64,000 nucleotides of DNA from Candidatus Paceibacterota bacterium (lineage in GTDB: Bacteria; Verrucomicrobiota; Verrucomicrobiia; Limisphaerales; UBA8199): assembly GCA_035452965.1 (NCBI GenBank), contig DAOTCE010000001.1, positions 499,139-563,138 on the forward strand. Reading direction: 5' to 3'. Made by a program: the position numbers and the translations under genes. This document shows, piece by piece, positions 7,146 to 17,125 of this stretch (position 1 is its first letter; each line of letters begins with the position of its first letter). The notes below the pieces were generated by a model. It saw only the letters and a list, made by a program, of their open reading frames with translations, made no database searches and was not told the origin of the DNA.

Positions 7146-8339
7146 ATGAGACGATTCAGTTTGCTGGCCGGCATGATTGCTTTGATCAGCGGCTGCGGGT
7201 GTCCGTGGGGAGCGCGCGCCGCGGTGCCGGCAGAAGCGACGGCGCTCACGAACGCCCCGGTGCCGGGCGTGGCGCTGGCGCATGCGGTCTCGGAGATCAC
7301 GGGCGTGGCGATCTCCCCGCTGCTGGGGGTGAGCACGGTGGGGGCCTGGAGATATTTTCACGCCAAGACGCCGCAGCAAAGGGCGCGGCTGCCTTGGTTT
7401 GCGCAACCGTGGTTCTGGATTACCGGCTTCGTGCTGGTCACGGTCTGTTTTCTCAAGGACACTCTGGGCATCACGGCGCCGAGGCTCTTGAAGAAGCCGT
7501 TGGATGTGGCCGATGCCCTCGAGCACAAGATTAGCGGCCTGCTTGCCACCGGCGCCTTCGTGCCGTTGGTGATTGCCGTCGCTCCGCCGGCTCCGCCCGA
7601 GGCTGCCTTGTCGGGCACAAATGGCTTTCTGGCCGCAATTGACCTCTCCTGGCTGGGCAATGGCATGCTGATACCCATGGCGATGCTCGCCTTCTTCCTG
7701 GTCTTCCTGGCCTCCAACGCCATCAACATCCTCATTCTGCTCAGTCCCTTCGCGGTCGTGGACACGGCGCTCAAGGGATTCCGGCTGTTCGTGTTGCTGA
7801 CGATTCCAGCCACCGCGTATTTCAATCCGTGGCTGGGCGCCGCCTGGGCGCTGGTGATCATCGGGATTGCCTATTTCATCGCCGGCTGGTCGTTCCGCTT
7901 GTCGCACTTTGGGCTGGTCTTCATCTGGGACATCGTCACGCTGCGCAGCCAGCGTTTCCTGCCTGATCCTGCGGCCAACCGGATGCTGCTGGCCCGCGAG
8001 ATCAATCGTGTTCCCGCCCGCACCTACGGCACACTGCGGCGGGACGACCAGGGCGGCCTGGTGTTGCAATATCGTCCCTGGCTTGTGCTGCCAAGACGCG
8101 CGCTGACGCTCCCTGAAGGACAATACGCCATCGGCAAGGGCATGTTCTACTCACAGATCCTGAGGGTGGAAGGCCGGAGAATCACTGCGGTGATGCTCTT
8201 GCCGCCGCGTTACCGCGGGCACGAAGAGGCGCTGGTTTCCATTTACGGCCTTGCGGGCGTCCGGGAGGCGGGCTTGCGCGCCGCCTTCCGCTGGCTTAAG
8301 GAAACGCTTGGGTTCAGGACCCAGCCGACGGCGGCCTAA
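7146..8339 (+). CDS. Exported/integral membrane protein of unknown function
   Basis: A 397-residue protein starting MRRFSLLAGMIALISGCGC, a signal-like or lipoprotein-like N-terminus, followed by several hydrophobic segments (near PWFWITGFVLVTVCF, ISGLLATGAFVPLVIAV, MLIPMAMLAFFLVFLAS, LFVLLTIPAT, and ALVIIGIAYFIAGW). The last third is soluble, with LRRDDQGGLVLQYRPWLVLP. I do not recognise the family; proteins of this general shape are met in Verrucomicrobia and Planctomycetes. I choose ATG 7146 over an upstream in-frame start at 7005, which would fall inside the permease gene and precede the signal-like segment with charged residues. It may share a transcript with the permease. Confidence 0.7.
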   Translation: MRRFSLLAGMIALISGCGCPWGARAAVPAEATALTNAPVPGVALAHAVSEITGVAISPLLGVSTVGAWRYFHAKTPQQRARLPWFAQPWFWITGFVLVTVCFLKDTLGITAPRLLKKPLDVADALEHKISGLLATGAFVPLVIAVAPPAPPEAALSGTNGFLAAIDLSWLGNGMLIPMAMLAFFLVFLASNAINILILLSPFAVVDTALKGFRLFVLLTIPATAYFNPWLGAAWALVIIGIAYFIAGWSFRLSHFGLVFIWDIVTLRSQRFLPDPAANRMLLAREINRVPARTYGTLRRDDQGGLVLQYRPWLVLPRRALTLPEGQYAIGKGMFYSQILRVEGRRITAVMLLPPRYRGHEEALVSIYGLAGVREAGLRAAFRWLKETLGFRTQPTAA

Positions 8340-8530
8340 CGCCCGTTACGCCGGTAACGCCGCAGTGCTTCGGTCATCACGCGCCGGGGCGAGCGTTCCT
8401 GATGCCGGCAGCCTCAGAGCTGCTACGGGCTGCAACAGGCCGAGGCGGGCGGCGATACCAACCTGTGGAAGTGTCACCTCCCACCAGAGTTCCCCGACCG
8501 GCAAACATTCCCGCATGCTTGTCTCGAGGA

Positions 8531-11500
8531 TCACGGATTATACTTCAGCCGATACCACGCCGCGGAAGGTCGCAGGCCCAGGTCGCTGAAATCATCCTCG
8601 ATCTGGAACACCCCCGTCGACGGCGCGGTGATTGTCCAAGTCCGCAACAGTCCAACGCTGAAATCGAGGTTGGTCGCCCGCTGCGCTTGATACGGAAAAG
8701 TGGGGATCCCTGCAAATGTCACCGTCACGGGTCCACTCGGCGGCACTGTCGGAGTCTGCACTTGGCCCCCCTGAGGAACCACGGTGATCGCAACCTTCCT
8801 TGTGCGCTTGCCCCCGCGGTTGTCCGCAACCACGTAATCGAAATCGTCGCTTTCGTTGGCAGCCAGGGTGTAGAAGATATAGGTGGCGTTGGTCGTGATC
8901 GTCGCGCCCTTGGTGCTGGCCTTGCATCGCTCCAGCACCACCGGGTCGTTGTCCCGGTCCTTATTGGGGAATAAAGCACTCCACCGGATTTTCAGGGACG
9001 TGTTCCAGCCACGGACGATGTTGGTGTTGATCGCGTCGGGGCTGTGATGCACCCGCAGCACCCCGGTCGTGTTGAGCGCCGGCACGTCCCACGCCAGGTC
9101 TTCATCGTTGTCCGGATTGGCCGGGCCAATCGCGGCGAACCCACCGCTCCTGGTTGTGGCGTTGAACAGGGTGAACGCATCTCCGGGCACAAGTGCCTCG
9201 CCGGTGTTGGCCACCTGCAGCGTGCCGCCCATTGTCAACGTGCCGATGCCAGTCACCAGGTCACTGCTGGGGCCGGAGCGGTTGACCTCCACTACCGTCT
9301 TGCTGCCGCTGGCGAGAGTTACGTCGCCGCTCGCGGTGAGCATCCCGATAGCCCCGATGGAGGCGCCCGGGGCGAGCAAGCCGCCGCTCTCAACCGTAAT
9401 GGCGCCGCCAATCGTTCCGTTGCCGCCCAAGGTGGCAGCATCGGCCACCGTGACCGCCCCGCTGCCAATAGAACCGTTCACCAGCAGCCTGCCGCCAATT
9501 ACCGTTGTCGCGCCGCTGTAATCATTAGCGGTGCTCAGGGTCAACGTGCTGCTGCCCTCCTTGGTCAGCCCAGCCGCCCCGGAGATCTTGCCATTGCCGG
9601 CGATCGTGTAGTCTATGACCGAGTTGTTGGTCACGCTCTTCGGCGCCACGGTGCTGTCGAGCGTAATAGCGATAGATTCACCCGGGCAGCTTACCGTCAG
9701 CAACGCGTCCACGCTCACGACGGAGCGGTTGGGGTTGCTAACGAGCACACTGTAAGTGCCCGAGTCCGTTCGTTGGACCCCGGTGAGGGTCAGAGTGGTC
9801 GTGGTGACCCCGGAGAAGATCCCATCATTGATCAAGTCCACGCCGTTCTTACGCCACTGGTAGGTCAGCGGCCCGGTGCCCGTGGCCGCGACGGCGAAGT
9901 TGACTGTGCTCCCAAGCCCCACCAGTTGGCTCAGCGGCTGGGTGGTGATACTGGGGGACGGGCTCACAGTCAGCAGCGCATTGGCGCTGGTCGCGCTGCC
10001 GGCGATGTTGTTTACCACCACCGAGTAGCCGCCGGCATCAGCCGGCTGCACGTTGCTCTTCGTATAACTGCTGAGCGTCGCGCCCGAGATGTTCGCGTCG
10101 TTGAACCGCCACTGGTAGGTCAGGGGCGCGGTGCCGGTTGCTGCCACGCTGAACGAAACGGCGCCGTCCTGATCCACGGTCTGGCTGGCGGGCTGGGTTA
10201 TGATGCTCGGCGGCACAAGGACCGTGAGCGTGGCGCCGGCACTGACGATGCTGCCGTAGGCGTTGGCGACCACCACCGAGTAGATGCCGGCGTCCGCCGG
10301 CTGCACCGGGTTCTTCGTGTAACTGCTGAGTGTCGCCCCGGAGATGTCCGCGCCGTTGAACCGCCATTGATAAGTCAACGGCAGCACTCCCTGCGCGGTT
10401 ACACTGAACGTCACCCCGTTACCCACGACCACCGACTGGTTCTGGGGCTGCACGACAATCAGGGGCGAAGCGGTCACATGAAGCTGCGTCTGAGGAATCG
10501 TCGCCTTGGCCTCGCTGGCGCTGGACCAGCTCAACTGCGCAGTAGCCCCGCCGCCGTTCTCATAATACTCCATCTGGATGTCATAAGCCTGCCCGGCCGT
10601 CAGGGCGATCGAACCGCTCCATTCGGTTGGGCCCTGGTCCACCCACCTGTCAACCAGCGGCAAACCGTTGACCCAGAGGCGCACCCCATCATCCGTCCGG
10701 GTGTAAAAGGTATAGTCCTGAGTGTAGCGCGGCACGACCTGGCCGGTCCAGCGCACTGAGAAGGTGTCAACGGCGATGCTGGCGTCGGGAGAACCCTCCC
10801 CCCACGCAAAGTCAATCGTCGCATCGGTGCGGGTCAGCACGGGGCTCGTGAGATCCTGGTTGTCAAAGTATTGGCCCTGGAGCCCGTCGCCAGTGCCGGC
10901 GGCCACCGGCGAGCTTGTCACCACCAACTGGGCCTGGCTGCTGGTGACCGAGCCCCCGTCGTTGCTGACGACCACGGTATAGAAAGCGGCGTCGGACAAC
11001 TGCACATTGGCCAGGGTGAGGGTCGAGGAGGTCGCGCCGGAGATGTTCACCCCGTTCTTCCTCCACTGATAACTTGGGGTGGTTGTGCTGCTGGCCACCA
11101 CAGTGAACGTGGCGGTTTGGCCGGGGTCCTTGGTCACGCTGACCGGTTGCTGCGTAATGGTCGGAGCGGTGCTGATAACGGTCACCTGCTCGCTGTGCGT
11201 TGCACCAAACCAGGTTACCCCCTCGCGGATCATCCGCCAGTCGGTCGTGTAGGTGCCGGGAGTGGCCGGCGCGGTCATCGTGAAGGTGAACGTGTATGTG
11301 TTTCCGGGCCGCACATCTCCCGAGATCGTATGGCGGGTAGTCGGCGTGAACGGGTCGCTATCGCCGGCGGCGCCCAGGCGGAAGGCCCGCCCTTCGCGCC
11401 AGAGCACGCCGCGGTTCCGGAACGTCACGCTGACGCTGTAGCTCTGGCCGGCGTTCATCGTCGAGGGAATCGTGTCGCTTACATACTCGTCAGAATACTT

Positions 11501-14500
11501 GTCCCAGGTCGGGCTGGTGCCGAAATACGCACAAACACCCTTGTAGAGCCCCCACTCCGCGACCGAGCGGAAGAAATCGTCCGTGAGGTAGGAGGCATCC
11601 CCGCCGCATTTGTCGTGGAAGGCCAACTCGATCAGGCAGGCGGGGCGGTTCGGGATGCGGATCTCGCCGAAGCCACCGGCGGCGTCCTTCACCCCCCGGT
11701 TCGCCCAGCTACCGTCATACATTTCGCGGATCGCATCAATGGTATTGTTGTGGACGTTCAGGGCGAGGTTGTAGCTCGCGGTTTCATGTGCCGGATATTC
11801 CATCGCCGTATCACGGAACGTCTCCGTGCCGGTGCCACCCCCGGCGTTGGTGTGATGGGCAATGTAGATCTCCGAGCCGCGGTAATCGGCAAAGCGCGGC
11901 CGGGCACGGATGTCGTCGCTGCTCCTTCCGGTGGCGGTCTCCTCGCCGCCGACGCCGCTGGCATTCGCCCAGACAGAAGTAGGAAGACCGTTTATCCGCA
12001 GCCACGAATACGCCGCCATTTTCCACCACGGCTGTCCCTCGTAGCCGTTGCAGCAGTTGCTCTCGTTAAGCTCGCGGGGCACATGAACCGTTGCCCCATC
12101 CTGCGTGAGGTATTGGTAGAGGAACTGCATGAGTCTTATGGAGTTGAGGTCTTCCAGCACCGCTTCCCCGTATCCGCAGGGATCGGACCGCTGCCAATAC
12201 CAGCCGCTCCCATTCCAAAACCTGCCGTGGCTGGGACCAATACAGATGTTTCTCCCTCCCAGCCCGCTGCTGGCTTTAAGGCTGGGCGCGGCGGCTTTGA
12301 CAGCGGGCTCCGGCTCCACCGGCGTGGCGGGCGGCAGGTAGGTGCACAAGAGTTTCCCGCCGGTTTGCAGCCGGAAGCTGCCGTCCAATCCGAACTGCCG
12401 CAGCGTGGCCCTGACCTGGTTAAGAATCAGGGTCAGCCGGGCCTCATCCAGTTTGGTGCCGAGTTCCTCGCTGCCGAGGATGTCCTGCGAAAACTCCACA
12501 GTCGTGGTGTCCCCCTCGGTCTGCAACGCCAGAACTTTGGTTCCCGTCAGCACTCCCAACTCAAGTGCCTGGCCACTCGCGTTGGCAGGCGCCGGGGTTG
12601 CCAGTGCTTCCAACGCCGCTATCGGGTCATAGACTTCGGGCTGAGCGGGAGCGGACAGGCCACCCTGCTGCAAGCCGGCGAGGTCGCTGCCGGGCTCGAT
12701 GTTTCCTGTCTTGGCACTATCAACGAGAGTGACCTTGGTATTGGCCGTCAGCGTTTCCGGTGTTGCCGCTGCACCCGCGGCGCGGGGGGCAACCAAGTCA
12801 GTGGTGCCTGTGCCGAACGGGGTCTGGTTGCCGGCCAAGGCGGAGCCGCCGGTGTCAGTGGACAAGGTGGAGGTCACGCTCATGGCGACCGCAGTGGTCG
12901 GGTCAGTAGCGGTAGTGGCCGCGCCGCCCGGAGCCCGCCTGTCGGCGATTGCCACCGTGTTGACGGTGTGACCACCCGGAGTAGTCCGCATGATGCTGCT
13001 CTCCCTGATTGGCCGAGTCGAGGAGGAGCTCCGGTCTTCACCGGGAACCGGGTCATTGCTTGTGGAGTTATTGACCAAGCTCGCCGGAGAGATAGCCGCC
13101 TGGAGCGCAAGGGGATTCAAGCTGCTGCAAGGGCTATCATCGAAAAGCACATCATGCCCGTCACAGTAATTGGCGGCATTGGGCGTAGCGTCCTCCCAGA
13201 AACCCGGAGTAGTGGTGTCCCAGGGTCCGTTGCCGCCAATCCATTTCTCTGTGCCATTAGCCACCACAACCGGATAGTCCAGCGTGCCATTCCCCGCATT
13301 GGCCCCGTTGTAGCCCTTAAGGTGCAGATACCAGGTTCCTCCGCTTGTCGGCGTGGTGGCAAGTGCCCCCGTGGTCCACTGCGTTTCGTTGTCCGCCCAA
13401 CTATGCGTGGGCGACTGATTCCAAACATAGCGGTAATACTGGACTTTGCCGGGGCCAAAACCACCCACCGCTGTCCAATTCACAGCCGTGCCCGGGGCGC
13501 AAATGAATGAAGCATCGCGCGTCACTGTGCTGGTTGTTGGTGGCACCGACAAGGTCCAGACTACCCGGGAATCCTTTTGGCCAGTATAATTGTGCCAGGA
13601 TCCGCGTCCGCTACCCGTGTTATCTCGCGCCTCAATCGTGTAGGTGTAGGCGGTGTTGGCCGTCAGTCCTGTATCGTTAGCCGAGGTTTCAGTGCCCCAA
13701 TCATAGACTGTAGTCGAGCCCCCCCGATAAATCTTCATCCCCACGTCGCCGCGGCGGTAGTAATTGGCGGATGTGGCAGACGCTTCGTCAGCCGCCTCAG
13801 TCGAACCGGCCGCAATTCCAACGCCCTGGTCCAGCGGCATCGCCCAGGCCAGGTTGATCTGGGTGGTGCTGGCCGCCGCTACGCTGGAAAAACTGGGATT
13901 CTGCGGCGCCACGTTGTCCACGTACACGTCCATGTAGTTGGCCGCCCCCCCATCCGCAAAGTTCCAGCCACCGGTCACCCCGCTGTTCTGGAACGAGCAC
14001 CGCTTGGACTTGCTGACGGAGAAGAAGTGGAACCGCCGGTGACCCGTCACCCCCGTCTGCGTGTGTGACCAGGAAACTCCGCTGGAGCTGACGTCCGTAT
14101 AATTGCGCTCGCTGATGCCGTAACCCCAGTCAAAGAACATCACCTTCCAGAGCGGCACAGGCCCCGTCACCGAGGCGGTCCCGCTGGCTGCCACCGTCGT
14201 GCTATTGCCGTAGTAGTTCCCATTGGGCTGAGGATTGCTGCCGCCATAGAAGTTAGACACGTCAATGCGCGGGTACCAGTCGTCCTGTTCGTAGCCCAGG
14301 CCGTAGCTGCTGCTGTAGCGCGTCACGCTGCCTTCATTCCATCCCCGGTCGCCCCCGTTGCGCAGGCTCACCGTGCCGTTGAAGCCGCCACCACCGTTGC
14401 GCACCTTGAATAGAATCCGGCTCCAGCCACTCGGCATGCTGATTCCTCCGGTCTCGAAGTTATCCCGGTTGCAGCAACTGGTGCCCGACGAGATCAGCGT

Positions 14501-15334
14501 GCCATTCACATAGGTCCTCTGGTCATCGTCTGCCCCAATCAGGAACTTGGGGCTCGCTCCGCTGGGAGAATACATCCATGCAAACCCGAAAGAGTAACAG
14601 TTGTCGCAGTTTCCGTAACTGGCCGCGTTGCCCTTCCAATCCAGCTTGTTCTCCCAGTTGCAGTCCCCGGTCTGGACCCGGCCCGGTACCTTCCCGCCGT
14701 AGTTGAAGACGTTGCCGTGGGTGGTGTCCACCGCCGGGTAAAGATAGATGTCGGATTCCGTCCAGCCGGTGGCGTTGTCACCGATCACGCCGCTGTAACC
14801 GCCCAGGCAGACCCAATCGTTGATGTAATCCCACTTCTCGCCGTAGGTACGACCCTCGCCAGCCGTCACAGCGTTGTAGCCACTGTAGCAGTTTGGATAC
14901 ACAGTATCATTAAATGCATAAAAATATACACGGCTGTATCTATCCGCATCACCGTTCCAATTGGTATCAGGGAACAGATTATACCACCCAGACCGACCGC
15001 ACTGGGTGAAGGTGACGGCTTGATATTCCGTGCCATCCACCCGTCGAACATGATGCTTTACGTCCTTACCGCGGTCGTTCGTCGCGCATGGGACTCTGAT
15101 ATCCATTCGGAAACGTCCGCGGAAATCCCATGCCGGATACCACCTGGCATACTTCCCGGAGTCAGTGCCGGCAGCGGTGGCGTATGCCGTGCCGCACGCA
15201 TACCAGGAGCCGCCGAGTTCAGGATCCACTTCACCCGTATCGTGCGTCCATGCCGATGCCGGCGTCGCGTTCAGCGCCAAAATCCCTGCCAAGGCAGCAG
15301 TGATGGGTGTTCTTATTGAGTGTCGAATAATCAT
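8531..15334 (-). CDS. Giant multidomain surface protein with amidase_3 (N-acetylmuramoyl-L-alanine amidase) domain
   Basis: A 2267-residue secreted protein; signal peptide ITAALAGILALNATPASAW. In order (rough residues): an N-terminal Trp/Gly/Cys-rich region (30-470), an Fn3-like domain (478-580), a low-complexity linker with a strand-repeat flavour (700-1000), an amidase_3 domain (1020-1260), an NBR1-like Ig domain (1281-1390), an Ig domain (1395-1478), a PA14 domain (1485-1618, GLQGQYFDNQ), three more Ig domains (1628-1885), an autotransporter-associated strand repeat (1900-2010, DYSGATTVIGGRLLVNGSIG) and a C-terminal module ending WYRLKYNP. The amidase keeps its zinc and catalytic signatures: PSHG (about 1035), a Glu in YGEAVLED, HHTNAG (about 1160) and the catalytic Glu in CLIELAFHD (about 1236). 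It probably cleaves a peptide-sugar amide bond in peptidoglycan or acts at the cell surface. A PpiC foldase gene lies 9 bases upstream. Confidence 0.85.
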   Translation of the reverse strand: MIIRHSIRTPITAALAGILALNATPASAWTHDTGEVDPELGGSWYACGTAYATAAGTDSGKYARWYPAWDFRGRFRMDIRVPCATNDRGKDVKHHVRRVDGTEYQAVTFTQCGRSGWYNLFPDTNWNGDADRYSRVYFYAFNDTVYPNCYSGYNAVTAGEGRTYGEKWDYINDWVCLGGYSGVIGDNATGWTESDIYLYPAVDTTHGNVFNYGGKVPGRVQTGDCNWENKLDWKGNAASYGNCDNCYSFGFAWMYSPSGASPKFLIGADDDQRTYVNGTLISSGTSCCNRDNFETGGISMPSGWSRILFKVRNGGGGFNGTVSLRNGGDRGWNEGSVTRYSSSYGLGYEQDDWYPRIDVSNFYGGSNPQPNGNYYGNSTTVAASGTASVTGPVPLWKVMFFDWGYGISERNYTDVSSSGVSWSHTQTGVTGHRRFHFFSVSKSKRCSFQNSGVTGGWNFADGGAANYMDVYVDNVAPQNPSFSSVAAASTTQINLAWAMPLDQGVGIAAGSTEAADEASATSANYYRRGDVGMKIYRGGSTTVYDWGTETSANDTGLTANTAYTYTIEARDNTGSGRGSWHNYTGQKDSRVVWTLSVPPTTSTVTRDASFICAPGTAVNWTAVGGFGPGKVQYYRYVWNQSPTHSWADNETQWTTGALATTPTSGGTWYLHLKGYNGANAGNGTLDYPVVVANGTEKWIGGNGPWDTTTPGFWEDATPNAANYCDGHDVLFDDSPCSSLNPLALQAAISPASLVNNSTSNDPVPGEDRSSSSTRPIRESSIMRTTPGGHTVNTVAIADRRAPGGAATTATDPTTAVAMSVTSTLSTDTGGSALAGNQTPFGTGTTDLVAPRAAGAAATPETLTANTKVTLVDSAKTGNIEPGSDLAGLQQGGLSAPAQPEVYDPIAALEALATPAPANASGQALELGVLTGTKVLALQTEGDTTTVEFSQDILGSEELGTKLDEARLTLILNQVRATLRQFGLDGSFRLQTGGKLLCTYLPPATPVEPEPAVKAAAPSLKASSGLGGRNICIGPSHGRFWNGSGWYWQRSDPCGYGEAVLEDLNSIRLMQFLYQYLTQDGATVHVPRELNESNCCNGYEGQPWWKMAAYSWLRINGLPTSVWANASGVGGEETATGRSSDDIRARPRFADYRGSEIYIAHHTNAGGGTGTETFRDTAMEYPAHETASYNLALNVHNNTIDAIREMYDGSWANRGVKDAAGGFGEIRIPNRPACLIELAFHDKCGGDASYLTDDFFRSVAEWGLYKGVCAYFGTSPTWDKYSDEYVSDTIPSTMNAGQSYSVSVTFRNRGVLWREGRAFRLGAAGDSDPFTPTTRHTISGDVRPGNTYTFTFTMTAPATPGTYTTDWRMIREGVTWFGATHSEQVTVISTAPTITQQPVSVTKDPGQTATFTVVASSTTTPSYQWRKNGVNISGATSSTLTLANVQLSDAAFYTVVVSNDGGSVTSSQAQLVVTSSPVAAGTGDGLQGQYFDNQDLTSPVLTRTDATIDFAWGEGSPDASIAVDTFSVRWTGQVVPRYTQDYTFYTRTDDGVRLWVNGLPLVDRWVDQGPTEWSGSIALTAGQAYDIQMEYYENGGGATAQLSWSSASEAKATIPQTQLHVTASPLIVVQPQNQSVVVGNGVTFSVTAQGVLPLTYQWRFNGADISGATLSSYTKNPVQPADAGIYSVVVANAYGSIVSAGATLTVLVPPSIITQPASQTVDQDGAVSFSVAATGTAPLTYQWRFNDANISGATLSSYTKSNVQPADAGGYSVVVNNIAGSATSANALLTVSPSPSITTQPLSQLVGLGSTVNFAVAATGTGPLTYQWRKNGVDLINDGIFSGVTTTTLTLTGVQRTDSGTYSVLVSNPNRSVVSVDALLTVSCPGESIAITLDSTVAPKSVTNNSVIDYTIAGNGKISGAAGLTKEGSSTLTLSTANDYSGATTVIGGRLLVNGSIGSGAVTVADAATLGGNGTIGGAITVESGGLLAPGASIGAIGMLTASGDVTLASGSKTVVEVNRSGPSSDLVTGIGTLTMGGTLQVANTGEALVPGDAFTLFNATTRSGGFAAIGPANPDNDEDLAWDVPALNTTGVLRVHHSPDAINTNIVRGWNTSLKIRWSALFPNKDRDNDPVVLERCKASTKGATITTNATYIFYTLAANESDDFDYVVADNRGGKRTRKVAITVVPQGGQVQTPTVPPSGPVTVTFAGIPTFPYQAQRATNLDFSVGLLRTWTITAPSTGVFQIEDDFSDLGLRPSAAWYRLKYNP
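10026..10385 (-). repeat. Two near-identical Ig-domain units within the giant amidase gene
   Basis: The stretches from about 10031 and from about 10288 carry nearly the same DNA: ACTGCTGAG(C/T)GTCGC(G/C)CC(C/G)GAGAT then GTTGAACCGCCA(C/T)TG(G/A)TA. The repeat period is about 257 bases, one Ig domain (about 85 residues with LTYQWRFN and SGATLSSYTK). Two further, more diverged Ig units flank them. This looks like recent tandem duplication of one domain. Confidence 0.75.
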
Positions 15335-15343
15335 ATCAACTGC

Positions 15344-17125
15344 TCACTTCCCACTTTCGCCCATTGGTTTTGGATCGGAGGCCGCCGGGCCGGCGGCCGC
15401 AGGTTTGAACTTGAAATGCTTCTGCTCCAAGAGGAACGGCTCGAAATCGCGTCGAAGGTCCATCTCAACCTGGCGGCGGAAATGTTCGGCGATGTAGGGC
15501 CGTGCCATCTCGTAGGGCGTCTTGCGGCTCGCCTCGTACTTGTTGACGCGGATCACGCAATAACCGCCAAAATCTTCAAAGGGCTCCAGGGCAATCTGGC
15601 CCGGCTGCAAACCGGCCACCAGCGGCTCGAGCATCGAGCCGGCCTGAAACAGGCGGCTCTGGCCGGTGATCAACTGCAGGCTCGCGTCGCCGCCGGCCAG
15701 TTGCTCGAACGCCGTGCCTTCCCAAAACCGGGCGATCAGTGTTTTCGCCTTTGCCAGCGCGTTGGTCCGGGCCGTTTCCCGGTCCTCGGCCGAAGCGTCA
15801 GCGGCAACACCCAGCGGCACCACGAGCACGTCGTAATCAAGCCTCGCGTCCACCGTTCCCTTCCACTGGTCCTGGTAATGGTCCGCCAGGCGCGACTCCT
15901 CAAACTGCAGGCCGGCCAGGTATTCGGGGATGAGGGCCATCGTTGACTGGTAGGCCAGCCGCTTATTCAGCTCGTAACGCAGCCGCTGCTGGAAGCCCGG
16001 CCGCTTGTCCAGCCCCATGCCCCGCGCCATTTCGCCGAGTTGGATCTGCTGGCCGTGGTCCCGCTTGATCATCTCCAGCAGTTCCTGAGTGGGCATGCCG
16101 AGAGAGGCACGCTCCCCGGCCAACGCACCAATGTCTTCCTCCGTGAGGACGAACTGACCGCAACGCAACACCCCGTTAGTTGATAGGTGAGGAGTTGATA
16201 GTTGATGGTTGGGATTTGAGGACGGCGGATTGGTCTGGACGTTTACGAAGGGGAATGCAGTCTCCGCAGCCTTCATCATCTCCTCCATGCGCCGCCCGGC
16301 CAATTCTCCGGCGAGCACTTGACGTGCGAAGTGCATGGCCTCTTCCCGGCTGATATTCGCCGGGAGTTGCATCTGCACGACCTTGACCAACTCAAATCCG
16401 TCGGCTACCGGCAGCGGATCGCTCACCTTGCCCTCGCCGAGTTCCGCCAGGGCCATTACGCCTTCTTTCCCCCAGAGGTCCGGGGGGTAGGTATTGGTCT
16501 GCGCCGTCTTCAGGTCGAGGTCGGAGTACCGCTTTGCGACGGCGCCGAAGTCCTGTCCGCCGCGAATCAGTGCCAGGGCCTCCTTCGCCCGCGCCAGCGC
16601 CTGGTCCCCGTGCTTCTGCGCGCTGATCCCGATCCGCCGGGCTTCGATCGCCTGGATGGTCAGGAGCTTGAACTTGTTGGCCTCATAGTAGTCGGCGACT
16701 TCCTTGTCGCTCAAGAACACGCCCTGGCGTATTTCTTCGATCAGGGTCCGGCTCAGGACGCGCTGCTCCATGAGCTTCGCCTGCAACTTCCACCCAGGCT
16801 CCTGGTCCAGGCCCCGCTGCCGGGCCTCGCCGACCAGGATGCGCAGCGCCGCCAGGTGCCGGGCGACCTTCTCGTCCAGGCTGATCGCGTTGGTGGGCGC
16901 GTTCCGCTCCGCGTCGGCGAGGAAGTGGGGTTCGGCCGAGTATTCGGCGAGGTCGCCAGCAGTGATGCTGCCGCCGTCATAAGTGGCGACCGTGTTGGTA
17001 TCCCCCGTTGGAAGCAATTGGCCTGCGGGCAACTGATTTGTAGGCAATTCGGCATGCGTGGCGAGGATGAGCGCAAGGCCAAGCCACGCCCCAGCGACGA
17101 CTACAAGCGTCCTGTGCCGGGGCAT
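15344..17125 (-). CDS. SurA/PpiC-type periplasmic peptidyl-prolyl isomerase
   Basis: A 593-residue exported foldase. Start ATG 17125 (MPRHRTLVVVAG, then a hydrophobic segment) has a GGAG eight bases upstream, so I prefer it to the in-frame ATG at 17176. Residues 45-150 are a SurA-N-like helical region (YDGGSITAGDLAEY, then EKVARHLAALRILVGEAR); about 155-255 is a parvulin/PpiC domain, ending GEGKVSDPLPVADGFELVKV, the usual strand motif. A second SurA-like half follows (FVLTEEDIGALAGERA, about residue 315; GQIALEPFEDFGGYCVIRV near the end). It is expected to help exported proteins fold in the periplasm. It is followed after 9 bases by the giant amidase gene on the same strand, which suggests a dedicated chaperone role for that protein. 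Confidence 0.85.
   Translation of the reverse strand: MPRHRTLVVVAGAWLGLALILATHAELPTNQLPAGQLLPTGDTNTVATYDGGSITAGDLAEYSAEPHFLADAERNAPTNAISLDEKVARHLAALRILVGEARQRGLDQEPGWKLQAKLMEQRVLSRTLIEEIRQGVFLSDKEVADYYEANKFKLLTIQAIEARRIGISAQKHGDQALARAKEALALIRGGQDFGAVAKRYSDLDLKTAQTNTYPPDLWGKEGVMALAELGEGKVSDPLPVADGFELVKVVQMQLPANISREEAMHFARQVLAGELAGRRMEEMMKAAETAFPFVNVQTNPPSSNPNHQLSTPHLSTNGVLRCGQFVLTEEDIGALAGERASLGMPTQELLEMIKRDHGQQIQLGEMARGMGLDKRPGFQQRLRYELNKRLAYQSTMALIPEYLAGLQFEESRLADHYQDQWKGTVDARLDYDVLVVPLGVAADASAEDRETARTNALAKAKTLIARFWEGTAFEQLAGGDASLQLITGQSRLFQAGSMLEPLVAGLQPGQIALEPFEDFGGYCVIRVNKYEASRKTPYEMARPYIAEHFRRQVEMDLRRDFEPFLLEQKHFKFKPAAAGPAASDPKPMGESGK

Noticed and set aside
8340..8530. Short hairpin CGTTAC-GCCG-GTAACG as a bidirectional terminator
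   Set aside because: The stem is only 6 bp with no T-run on either strand, so it is not supportable as a terminator.
10871..13510. An 879-codon plus-strand frame inside the giant amidase gene
   Set aside because: Antisense of a protein with recognisable amidase, Ig and PA14 domains; the plus-strand product is Gly/Arg/Ala-rich without motifs.
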